Below, one piece after another: positions 57,248 to 64,000 of a stretch of DNA of 64,000 nt. Numbering within the stretch: the stretch's first letter is position 1; each line of letters opens with the position of its first letter. Both the position numbers and the translations under genes were made by a program. This stretch comes from Rhizobium herbae (lineage in GTDB: Bacteria; Pseudomonadota; Alphaproteobacteria; Rhizobiales; Rhizobiaceae): NCBI RefSeq assembly GCF_019511375.1, contig NZ_JAEUAO010000001.1:496001-560000 (forward strand), read 5' to 3'. Below the pieces are notes generated by a model. It was not told where the DNA came from and searched no databases. It worked only from the letters and a program-made list of their open reading frames with translations.

Positions 57248-58831
57248 ATGGAAAAATTCTTCAGAGCTTCAATCGACAATATATTTAAATTTGGCGATAC
57301 AGATATATTTCCTTTTCCATTTGAGAATAAAATTATATACGATGAAAAAGAAGATTTTTTACGTAAACTTATTGAAGCTCACAGTAACATTGAAGAATAT
57401 TTTGCTCAGAACTCCCCCGATGACATTCGTTCAATGGTACCTATTAACCACACTGGCTTTCGGTGGGCGGCTCAACTAGATCCGTTTTGGAATGCGTTTT
57501 TACTCGGAATCGTTATATCCCTCGCAGAAAAGATAGAAGATGCAAGGATTGCGGAAAGCATCGTATATTCATATAGATTAGACAAAGAAACGTATCTCGA
57601 TGGAAAGCTTTTTAAAACAGAAATATCCTGGTCAGACTTCATGAAGAAAACTATACAATTGAGCGACGAATACGAATATATAGTTACATGCGACGTTGCG
57701 GATTGTTACTCAAGAATAAGTCATCACAAACTTGAAAATTGCCTAAAGTTGATTGACGCAGATCACATTGCGCAAAAATCGATACTTAGTTACGTAGGGT
57801 TTTTAACGGACAAACGCTCATCCGGTCTACCGATTGGCGGGCCTGCATCCAGAATATTGGCAGAGCTGTCACTCAATAACGTGGACCAATATTTGCAGGG
57901 AAAGAATATAAAATTTGTCCGATACGCTGACGACTATCATATTTTTGCGCGAACAAAGAAAGAAGCGTACGAATTTCTTTTCATTATATCTGAGGTTCTG
58001 GACAATGAAGGACTTAGCCTTCAAAAATCAAAAACAAGGATCATATCCAGCAGCGAATACAAAAATATTTCGTCATCTATTTTTGGCGATGATGAGGATG
58101 TAAAAACACCAATCCAAAAGCTTATGTCTCTGAATCTTCGATATGATCCCTACGCGCCGAACGCGGAGCAGAAATATGAAGAGCTAAAAGAGAAACTTAA
58201 AGAGATAGATATTGTCGGCTTGCTGAATGAGCAATTATCCCAAACAAAAATTCACATTGCAGCCGCACGGAGAATTGTTTCCGCTTTGGTGGGGATCGAG
58301 AAATTTGCGCAGTATGGAGCTATACTATCAATACTTGACAACATGGAGAATCTATTTCCAATAAGTTCAAATATATTTATAGCGATATTGGCGGTATTCG
58401 ATAACTTTGATGACGACCAAAAGGATGAAATATGCGCTAGATTGAGGGATATGTACGATGCCGGTCATGAGGTTGCCGGGATAGATTGTTACATTTCTTA
58501 CATCGTTCGCATAATTGGCAGAAGGAAAACTGTTACAAATCAACAATGGCTTGTTAGATGCTATGAGGGAGAAACCAGCCCGCTAGTCAGACGAGACGTG
58601 ATTATCGTATTCTCGAACTGGCAAAATTTTCCTTGGCTCTCCCTGTTTCGTCGCAGATTTGAAACAGCCGGCGCTTGGGAGAGACGCGCATTCATAGTTG
58701 CCTCATATTCCATGGGCGATGAGGGGCGTCACTGGCGGCAGCACGCAAAGCAACGCTTTGATCATCTAGAGAAGCTAACTGCTGAGTGGCGGAGCAAGCG
58801 CGCTCAGCAATCGCCGGTACTGCCCCTATGA
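57248..58831 (+). CDS. Abi/UG-type reverse transcriptase, probable anti-phage protein
   Basis: The 527-residue protein has a reverse transcriptase domain at about 60-270. Motif A is VTCDVADCYSRIS (D149 and D152 region), motif B is GLPIGGPASRILAE (193-206), motif C is FVRYADDYHIF (YADD 226-229), and motif D is LDNEGLSLQKSKTRII (251-266). The GLPIG-x3-SR-x-LAE form of motif B is that of Abi and UG reverse transcriptases rather than group II introns (GxPQG) or retrons; no maturase, endonuclease or retron VTG motif is seen. Residues about 300-527 are all-helical and repeat-like, as in the alpha-repeat C-termini of the Abi-like group. AGGA at 57235-57238 serves the ATG. The gene is AT-rich with many ATA, AGA and TTA codons, unlike its neighbours. 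It overlaps the next gene by ATGA. The specific UG group cannot be assigned here. Confidence 0.85.
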   Translation: MEKFFRASIDNIFKFGDTDIFPFPFENKIIYDEKEDFLRKLIEAHSNIEEYFAQNSPDDIRSMVPINHTGFRWAAQLDPFWNAFLLGIVISLAEKIEDARIAESIVYSYRLDKETYLDGKLFKTEISWSDFMKKTIQLSDEYEYIVTCDVADCYSRISHHKLENCLKLIDADHIAQKSILSYVGFLTDKRSSGLPIGGPASRILAELSLNNVDQYLQGKNIKFVRYADDYHIFARTKKEAYEFLFIISEVLDNEGLSLQKSKTRIISSSEYKNISSSIFGDDEDVKTPIQKLMSLNLRYDPYAPNAEQKYEELKEKLKEIDIVGLLNEQLSQTKIHIAAARRIVSALVGIEKFAQYGAILSILDNMENLFPISSNIFIAILAVFDNFDDDQKDEICARLRDMYDAGHEVAGIDCYISYIVRIIGRRKTVTNQQWLVRCYEGETSPLVRRDVIIVFSNWQNFPWLSLFRRRFETAGAWERRAFIVASYSMGDEGRHWRQHAKQRFDHLEKLTAEWRSKRAQQSPVLPL

Positions 58832-59535
58832 TTTCGGAGCGAGAGTTTTCCGTCCACTACGGCTCATTCTGGCGAGATAGTCTTCCGAATCTAGAGGCAG
58901 TGACAAGGTCACTAAATCTGGCAACGGTCACGGAGTGGCTTCCTATGGCGGAGATTAACGATCCCACTAGACGAGACATTATCGCTGAGACTGCTTTCAA
59001 TGTCGCCACCTTGCGTTTCCTAGCCACAGGTATGGCGTATTCTGAAATATTAGAAACAGCCGAATCAGTCGCAACAGTTCAACTCGAGGCGTTACGAAAT
59101 CGCTATGCTAAGGAGAAAATTTCGCCGTTGAATACCACGGAGATCGAAGAGGTGGATCGAGCGCAAAATCGTATTTACGAGTTCGGGCTGAAAATAAATC
59201 ATAATAATAACTTAATATTTAAGCCGACATTTAGCGGACACGGCTTCATTCATTTGTGCGAAGGCGATTTGCGGACAGATCGAGAGATAGTCGAGTTCAA
59301 ATATGTTTCTAGAAATTTTAGGAGCTCAGACCTAAAGCAAACATTAGTATATTGTTGTTTAAATTTTTTTGAAGACAAAAATAGTTTTGAAAGAATAATA
59401 TTAGTAAATCCATTTCGCGGAGCAATATTGGAAGTTAGAACAGATGAGTTAGTAAATGCATGCGGAGGGGTATCCTTCGATGAATTTGCTTATAGATTTT
59501 CCTACTACGTCTGCTCTGGAGACGTATCCAGGTGA
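58828..59535 (+). CDS. RT-associated protein, probable PD-(D/E)XK nuclease fold
   Basis: I do not recognise the family of this 235-residue protein. It starts at ATG 58828, overlapping the reverse transcriptase stop (ATGA), so the two are translationally coupled; a GTG at 58786 is an alternative. The N-terminal half is helical. The C-terminal half shows a pattern like the PD-(D/E)XK nuclease core: E119 (RIYEFG helix), D147 (CEGDL), E156-x-K158 (IVEFKYV strand) and Q171 on the next helix (DLKQTLVYCC), followed by a strand ILVNPFRGAILEV. There is no signal peptide or membrane span. Codon use is AT-rich like the reverse transcriptase. If the fold is right it would be the effector or a processing partner of the reverse transcriptase. 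The fold call is inference from motif alone. Confidence 0.75.
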   Translation: MISEREFSVHYGSFWRDSLPNLEAVTRSLNLATVTEWLPMAEINDPTRRDIIAETAFNVATLRFLATGMAYSEILETAESVATVQLEALRNRYAKEKISPLNTTEIEEVDRAQNRIYEFGLKINHNNNLIFKPTFSGHGFIHLCEGDLRTDREIVEFKYVSRNFRSSDLKQTLVYCCLNFFEDKNSFERIILVNPFRGAILEVRTDELVNACGGVSFDEFAYRFSYYVCSGDVSR

Positions 59536-60161
59536 GAAGTTCTGTTGGAACAGTTGTCTACCAGATGACATGCTACAAATTGGCCTCTCTTTCTAACATC
59601 CTTGCCAGACAGCCTGACGGAGCTGCTCTTCGAAGCCCGGTGCGAACCCGTCACCCTCCTTTTCAAAGGGAGAGGTAACCAGCAACACTCTCCCTGCCTA
59701 AGACGGGGACGTTCTCGCCCCGCAAAGCCCCGCCACCCCTCCCTCTTCCCCTGTGGGGATAGTCCACAAAATCAACACCTTAGCCAAAGCCCACGCCCCA
59801 GATTTTGCCGCTGAGCGGCTGTCGCGCACATCCCCGTTCATCCCCGCCCCGCACCCCCATGCCATACTCCTCCCGTCCCGCCACGGATACCCTGCCAGCC
59901 GTGGCAGCGAGGCGGGGCCGGCGCCGGGTTCGGGGAAAGGACGGAAGTCCCCGGGGCCGGGGTTTGCAAGAAGGTTCCCCTCCGCAGGCTGTTGCTGCTG
60001 CGGGCGTGCGATGCACTGAGGGCCGATGAGGCCGTAGCGGAACGAGTTTGCGGGCAGAAACCGCCGAACGGGGCGCTGGCGAGAGCCACCTACCCAATAC
60101 TCCATGAGGCTCTTGCGAGCGCCCCGTCCGAAGCAGGCCCGAAAGGCCGGCCAAGGACATT
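59536..60161. other. Gene-free region: island end and GC-rich structured DNA
   Basis: The first about 70 bases are AT-richer and belong to the tail of the island. From about 59600 the sequence becomes GC-rich and full of short dyads, for example ACCCTCC...GGGAGAGGT around 59654-59677, GTGG...CCAC at 59754-59768, and the long hairpin at 60070-60125. Open frames on both strands, such as 59698-60105 on the minus strand, lack ribosome sites and look like translated repeats (strings of Pro, Arg, Gly). I call no gene here. A structured RNA cannot be excluded. Confidence 0.4.
60070..60125. repeat. Long imperfect hairpin
   Basis: GGGGCGCTGGCGAGAGCCAC (60070-60089) pairs with GAGGCTCTTGCGAGCGCCCC (60106-60125) at 17 of 20 positions, with a 16-base loop. 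It lies 36 bases before RIME-like copy B. Confidence 0.75.
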
Positions 60162-60254
60162 ACAGCGCCGCGCGTCAATGACGCGCAAAGGTCGCTGTAA
60201 CGCTTTGATCTGCTGCATACCCTTAGATCGATTCCGATTTAAGGAATTATGCAG
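60162..60254 (+). repeat. RIME-like two-palindrome element, copy B
   Basis: The element starts ACAGCGCCGCGCGTC, pairing ACAGCG with CGCTGT and GCGTC with GACGC. The second palindrome pairs CTGCAT with ATGCAG, with AGATCGATT...GATTTAAGG inside. Copies A and C are at 15519 and 28690. Confidence 0.78.
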
Positions 60255-60337
60255 GAGGAAGAAACGAAACCGCGGGCCGGCCGGTCGCGTGAAGGCACAG
60301 CCGTGCGTCCCGCCCGCATCCGCCACGGAGACAGCCC

Positions 60338-60760
60338 ATGCCCGCCTCTTCCCTTGACCAGCACCGAGCGGCACTTCCCCAGCGCGCCATCGAAATGTTC
60401 GGCTTGCCCGGTGACATTTGCCCCGACGCGGTCTGCCGGCGCAACGGCCGGTGCCGGTCCTGCGCGCCGCAGGGGCCGGCTTGCCTTGCTCTTCTCGGCC
60501 CCGAAGAGCGGGCCTTCTACAAACGGCTGCTGATTTTCGCGCAGGACTTCGATCGCGAGCTGCCCTCGCTCGTCACCAGCTATTGCCGTTTTGCCGACGA
60601 CCCCTTCCTCATGCTCGTCGGTGAGGTCGTCCGCCGTGCCCGGCCGCGCGGCCACTGGCTGCACCGTTCCCTGCCCTTGTGGTACAGGCACGCCACCGGC
60701 AGGCCTCGCCCCGTCCTGTCGCTGCAGGCCGCCATGAAGGCGCCGAGGCGATACTATTGA
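60338..60760 (+). CDS. Cys-rich hypothetical protein
   Basis: The 140-residue protein has an N-terminal cluster of six cysteines (about 29-50: ICPDAVCRRNGRCRSCAP, then GPACLA) that could bind a metal, followed by a helical segment (FYKRLLIFAQDFDREL) and a basic C-terminus. I cannot assign a family. Base composition fits the resident genome, and the frame is free of rare codons. It lies 14 bases from the convergent J-domain gene. Confidence 0.65.
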   Translation: MPASSLDQHRAALPQRAIEMFGLPGDICPDAVCRRNGRCRSCAPQGPACLALLGPEERAFYKRLLIFAQDFDRELPSLVTSYCRFADDPFLMLVGEVVRRARPRGHWLHRSLPLWYRHATGRPRPVLSLQAAMKAPRRYY

Positions 60761-60774
60761 TGCGCGCGCCCGCC

Positions 60775-61359
60775 CTACTCCGCCGCCTTCACCTCCGGCA
60801 AGAGCTCCAGCTCGTAGGAATAGCCCTCGAGCATTCCATAGGCCTGCTCGATCGCCTCGATCTGTGCTTCGGCGCTGCGGATGGCGTCGGCGATCGATTG
60901 CGAGCGGGTGCGCAGCATCGAGCCGAGCACGTCGGCGGCGGGGCGACGGCCGAGCCGGTCGATGTGCTGGCGGACGCGTGCGCGGTGGCGTTCGAGCTCG
61001 AGGATGTGGAAGCGGCTCTTGACGATGTCGTCCGACAGTTTGCGGCGCATGGCGGCGAGCGGGTCGAAGCTGCCGGGCTCGCGCTCGTCGAGGATGAACT
61101 CGTTGACCAGCGTCTCCAGCATCAGGATGCCCTTGAGGTCGCGCGGGTCGGCGAGCTGCGGGTCGTAGCCGGTATTGTCATAGACCTTGCGCCGCACCGG
61201 GTCCTTCAACAGGTCGTAGCAGGCCTGCAGCCGGCCGAAGGCCTCGATATCGCCCCCCTGGTCGGGATGGGCCGTCTTCGCCGCCTTGCGCCAGGCCGCC
61301 TTGATCGCCTGCTCGTCGGCATCGCGCGCAAGTCCAAGCGTTTCATAGGGATCGATCAC
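60775..61359 (-). CDS. J-domain (DnaJ-like) protein
   Basis: The 194-residue protein has an N-terminal J domain (residues 3-65: DPYETLGLARDADEQAIKAA, HPD at 31-33, YDLLKDPVRRKVYD). It lacks the Gly/Phe and zinc-finger regions of DnaJ; the C-terminal 130 residues are predicted helical coiled coil. It would stimulate a DnaK partner for an unknown client. Confidence 0.9.
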   Translation of the reverse strand: MIDPYETLGLARDADEQAIKAAWRKAAKTAHPDQGGDIEAFGRLQACYDLLKDPVRRKVYDNTGYDPQLADPRDLKGILMLETLVNEFILDEREPGSFDPLAAMRRKLSDDIVKSRFHILELERHRARVRQHIDRLGRRPAADVLGSMLRTRSQSIADAIRSAEAQIEAIEQAYGMLEGYSYELELLPEVKAAE

Positions 61360-61843
61360 CAGGCCACCTCGTCTTCCAGCATCCGTTCGTCCCCGCCCTA
61401 CCCCGTCGCGCCGGCCGCATCAAGCCGGAACCGGAGGGCGGTCGGCCCCTTCTTCCGCCATCGCCGGGACGAAATTGTGGAGACATGGCGGCCAACGGAC
61501 GGTTTTCTGAGGCTGGCTGTGCCATTGCGGCACGTACCGCAACCTGCGCAGATTGCCCGGGAAAAAGAACAGCATGGGGTTGAAATTCGGGGCATTAATC
61601 GCTTGCTATTTTCACGATTTGCTGCCAATTGTTACAGCGTTCGGGCGTTTGCATCCCGGAGACTGGACTGGCTGTATGGTCCCGGAGCAATCCGGGCGTG
61701 CCGAAAAGGCACTGTAGGCGTTCTTTCCCCGTTATCGACTTCACCGACTGGCTTTCCGGAATAAAGACAAAACCGGGAAGAAAAAAGGCCTCCACCCTGG
61801 CAGGGGTGAAGGCACATCATCAAGGGAAATAAGGACTTCTCCC
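61360..61843. other. Divergent gap with long cspA leader
   Basis: This gap of 484 bases lies between the divergent J-domain and cold shock genes. A hairpin at 61788-61813 pairs GCCT...AGGC and CACCC...GGGTG just before the cspA ribosome site (AAGGA, about 61829-61833), as often found in temperature-controlled csp leaders. The rest shows no convincing gene. Confidence 0.45.
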
Positions 61844-62056
61844 ATGGCCACCAAGGGCACCGTAAAATTCTTCAACCAGGACAAGGGTTTTGGTTTCATC
61901 ACGCCGGAAGGCGGCGCCAAGGACGTTTTCGTTCACATCTCGGCACTGCAGGCCGCTGGTCTCCAGACCCTGAAGGACGGCCAGCAGGTCACCTTCGACA
62001 CCGAGCCGGACCGCATGGGCAAGGGCCCGAAGGCCGTCAACATCCAGGCTGCCTGA
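61844..62056 (+). CDS. cspA: Cold shock protein (CspA family)
   Basis: The 70-residue protein is a single cold shock domain binding single-stranded RNA and DNA. RNP1 is KGFGFI at 14-19 and RNP2 is VFVHI at 28-32. Length and sequence are typical of rhizobial CspA. AAGGA precedes the ATG, a hairpin lies in the leader, and a terminator follows. Confidence 0.96.
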   Translation: MATKGTVKFFNQDKGFGFITPEGGAKDVFVHISALQAAGLQTLKDGQQVTFDTEPDRMGKGPKAVNIQAA

Positions 62057-62090
62057 GCCGGATCTGATCGCTTTGCGATGACCGACTTGA

Positions 62091-62116
62091 ACGGCGTCCC
62101 TCGGGGCGCCGTTTTT
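62091..62116 (+). terminator. Intrinsic terminator of cspA
   Basis: ACGGCG and CGCCGT, extended by TCCC/GGGG pairing, form a stem followed by TTTTTT, 34 bases after the cspA stop. Confidence 0.85.
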
Positions 62117-62120
62117 TATG

Positions 62121-62226
62121 GAATAGCGAATAGCGAATGGTTGATACCCGAAGATCGCCACTCGACAAGCCTCGAACTCCACTCACTATTCACTATTCAC
62201 TATTCGCTATTCGCTACTCACTATTG
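62121..62226. repeat. Heptanucleotide repeat hairpin
   Basis: GAATAGC units near 62121-62138 face an inverted series of CACTATT and CGCTATT heptamers at about 62184-62226. The arms pair between the convergent cspA and dusA genes. The unit is close to the TAGTGAG unit at 33836-33917. Confidence 0.8.
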
Positions 62227-62232
62227 GCCCTT

Positions 62233-63330
62233 TCATTCCGCCGCCTGCCGCGCCTCTGCCGCGGCAAAGATCGCGTCAAAGGCGGCGGCGATCACCTCCG
62301 GCCCGGCGCCGGCCCGCGTCGCATCGGCCGACAGGATCTGCCGGAACCGCCGCGCCCCCGGCCAGCCCTGGAACAGGCCGACCATGTGGCGCGTCACATG
62401 GATGAGCCGCCCGCCGGACGCGATATGCCGGGCCGCATGCCCCATCATCGCGTCGCGCACCCCGGCCCAGAATTCCAGCGACTGGCGGTGGCCATTGGCG
62501 GTGAAGGCCTCGGCGCCGAGATCGACCGGCGGCGCCCCCGTCAGCGGATGCGAAAAATATTGATCCACGGCCGTCAGCATGGCGCTATCATGATAGGCGG
62601 TCCGGCCGAGCATGACGCCGTCCACATGCTCAAGCTCGTCAAGGGCTTGATTCAAAGTGCCAAGACCGCCGTTCAGGCCTATGAAAAGAGAAGGATTTTC
62701 GCCCTTAAGCCGATGCACCAGACCATAATCCAGCGGCGGAACCTCGCGGTTCTCCTTCGGCGACAGCCCCTGCAGCCAGGCCTTTCGCGCATGTACCCAG
62801 ACGGCATCGGTGCCGGCCTTTGTGACGCAGGAAACGAGATCGCGCAGCGCCACCTCCGGCTCCTGGTCGTCGACGCCGATCCGGCATTTGACCGTCACGG
62901 GGATCGACACCGCCGCCTTCATCGCGGCTACGCAGTCGGCGACAAGCGCAGGCTCGCGCATCAGGCAGGCGCCGAACGTGCCCGACTGCACCCGGTCAGA
63001 CGGACAGCCGACATTCATGTTGATCTCGGCATAGCCGAAGTCCTCGCCGATCCGCGCGGCTTGCGCCATCCTGCCCTGATCGTTGCCGCCGAGCTGCAGC
63101 GCCACCGGCTGCTCGGTGTCGTCGAGCCCCAGAAGCCGCTCCCGGTCGCCGCGCAGGATCGCCTCGGCGACGATCATCTCTGTATAGAGCAGCGCATGCC
63201 TGGAAAGCTGCCGCGCCAGGAACCGGTAGTGACGATCGGTCCAGTCGATCATCGGGGCAACCGCAAAGACGGGAGCGTTGAAATAGCGTCCGCCGCCCGG
63301 CCCCGCCGGCATTTTGATGTCGTCACTCAT
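62233..63330 (-). CDS. dusA: tRNA-dihydrouridine synthase DusA
   Basis: The 365-residue flavoenzyme reduces U20/U20a in tRNA. The catalytic Cys is C109 in INMNVGCPSDRV. Other DusA features are FAVAPMIDWTDRHYRFLARQ at the start, VTVKCRIGVDD, WVHARKAWLQGLSPKENRE and GLNGGLGTL. ATG 63330 was chosen; an upstream frame to 63387 is not conserved. It ends at the heptamer repeat. Confidence 0.95.
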   Translation of the reverse strand: MSDDIKMPAGPGGGRYFNAPVFAVAPMIDWTDRHYRFLARQLSRHALLYTEMIVAEAILRGDRERLLGLDDTEQPVALQLGGNDQGRMAQAARIGEDFGYAEINMNVGCPSDRVQSGTFGACLMREPALVADCVAAMKAAVSIPVTVKCRIGVDDQEPEVALRDLVSCVTKAGTDAVWVHARKAWLQGLSPKENREVPPLDYGLVHRLKGENPSLFIGLNGGLGTLNQALDELEHVDGVMLGRTAYHDSAMLTAVDQYFSHPLTGAPPVDLGAEAFTANGHRQSLEFWAGVRDAMMGHAARHIASGGRLIHVTRHMVGLFQGWPGARRFRQILSADATRAGAGPEVIAAAFDAIFAAAEARQAAE

Positions 63331-63729
63331 GAAACTTGTTCTCAGTTCGATGCCTGCCGCAAATCGGCAGAAGCAGCATCCGCTCAAACCCGCGGCCGAT
63401 ATGGTGCCGCCTTATATCGCGAGGCGCCCAGTAAATCTACCTGCACCGTTTTCATACAGGCGGCTCATCGTCGGCAGCGTTCGCCGCCACGGGCTTCCAC
63501 ATGCTGGACGCCTGAAACGCTCAGCCCACTGGCCGCTCGCCGCCGGGCCGGCGTCGGCGCCAGCCATCAAGGGGCAGTTGTGCAGGGTAAGTCAACGTAG
63601 GGCAGTAAAGGAAAGAAATACGAGATTGCTAAAAAAGTCACTGGACCGCCAGCAGGCTGGCGGATCGAGAGGGGCGTTTTTCACGCCCGGTTGCAGGCGG
63701 CAGCTTCTCAAGTCTGCCCGGTCAATCCG
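63331..63729. other. Gene-free region
   Basis: This 399-base gap upstream of dusA holds a perfect hairpin, CCGCCAGC-AG-GCTGGCGG, at 63646-63663, and a smaller GGGCGT...ACGCCC dyad near 63674-63689 that could end the DUF982 transcript's opposite strand. I see no gene; the frame at 63314-63844 has no coding character. Confidence 0.35.
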
Positions 63730-63972
63730 TCAATGCGCCTGTAGTCTTGCCTCTTTGGCGGCGGAGATGAAGACCTCCCTCGCTTCCTCGGGCGACTTGC
63801 GGCCGTCGAGCGCGGCGCGGCACAGACTTCTGGCAGCGACATAGCGCGGGCCGCGCAAATCCGGCCAGGTGTCCATCAGGCAGATCAGGGCATCAAAGGG
63901 TCCCTGAACAAGCTGAGAGCCTTTTTGTCCAAACCCGACCTCTACGGGACTGGACCACTTGGCAAATGGCAT
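63730..63972 (-). CDS. DUF982 domain protein
   Basis: The 80-residue protein matches DUF982, a family found almost only in Rhizobiales and lacking a known function: VEVGFGQKGSQLVQGPFDAL, LMDTWPDLRGPRYVAARSLC and ALDGRKSPEEAREVFISAA. ATG 63972 was chosen because GGAGGAGA lies at the right distance; the frame stays open 9 codons further upstream. Confidence 0.85.
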   Translation of the reverse strand: MPFAKWSSPVEVGFGQKGSQLVQGPFDALICLMDTWPDLRGPRYVAARSLCRAALDGRKSPEEAREVFISAAKEARLQAH

Positions 63973-64000
63973 GAGCGTCTCCTCCGATTTTCTTGCCACC

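Noticed and set aside
57248-58831. Group II intron, retron or diversity-generating retroelement as the identity of the RT
   Set aside because: No intron domains or maturase, no retron VTG motif or room for msr-msd upstream, and no template/variable repeat pair was seen nearby.
59698-60105. A 135-codon minus-strand frame as a gene
   Set aside because: It has no ribosome site, an odd composition (Gly, Pro, Arg, Gln runs) and spans dyads; it looks like translated non-coding repeat.

Overview
The window reads as chromosomal DNA of an alphaproteobacterium of the order Rhizobiales, most likely family Rhizobiaceae (Rhizobium, Agrobacterium, Ensifer or a close relative). This rests on high GC, tight operons joined by ATGA stop/start overlaps, proteins typical of this group (Usg, DUF2270, DUF982, BigR with Blh, a rhizobial type UvrB with long N-terminal extension), a TGA-N9-TCA iron operator, and three copies of a two-palindrome intergenic element resembling rhizobial RIME elements. 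I cannot name the species. No rRNA, tRNA, CRISPR array, transposase or integrase was recognised.

Layout. 1-4.7 kb: an adenylate-cyclase/TPR protein lying between two copies of the promoter and start of a marR gene, then marR, DUF971, moaA and an NTF2-like protein. 4.7-9.8 kb: a chemotaxis receptor, an EamA transporter and mobA-mobB. With moaA these serve molybdenum cofactor synthesis. 9.9-15.1 kb: a repeat-rich OmpA-domain protein and a polar amino acid ABC transporter (binding protein, two permeases, no ATPase alongside). 15.2-25.9 kb: usg, an atypical SDR, DUF2270, a TPR-methyltransferase, an orphan SsuA-like binding protein, a DUF4010 membrane protein, a hydroxyisobutyrate-dehydrogenase-like enzyme with an AlkD-like protein, an Lrp regulator, a uracil-DNA glycosylase-like protein, a thermonuclease-like protein and a histidine kinase. 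25.9-29.9 kb: a ferric iron ABC importer with a candidate RirA operator. 30-37.9 kb: DgkA, divergent cobT and cobS, DUF1289 with a retropepsin-like protease, an ABC-2 exporter, and the BigR sulfide-detoxification operon (blh, bigR, two YeeE/YedE halves). 38-45.5 kb: extensin-like lipoprotein, DUF488, EEP-family enzyme, triple-Kazal lipoprotein, DUF900 esterase-like lipoprotein, a second chemotaxis receptor and a thioesterase. 45.7-53.7 kb: ssuABC, a divergent EamA/LysR pair, the DUF1501/DUF1800 pair and DUF486. 53.9-57.2 kb: uvrB. 57.2-59.5 kb: an AT-rich island. 60.3-64 kb: a Cys-rich small protein, a J-domain protein, cspA, dusA and DUF982.

The most notable region is the AT-rich island just downstream of uvrB. 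It encodes a reverse transcriptase of the Abi/UG (defence-associated) kind, with YADD and a helical C-terminal region, translationally coupled (ATGA) to a 235-residue protein whose E...D...ExK...Q residues look like a PD-(D/E)XK nuclease. Base composition and codon use differ sharply from both neighbours. I infer a two-gene, horizontally acquired anti-phage module; I cannot match the pair to a named system. Just upstream, the 3' end of uvrB is itself remarkable: three different intergenic palindromic repeats lie in frame within its coding sequence.

Other structure: heptanucleotide repeat hairpins between two convergent gene pairs, several clear terminators, and candidate operators for MarR, RirA and BigR.
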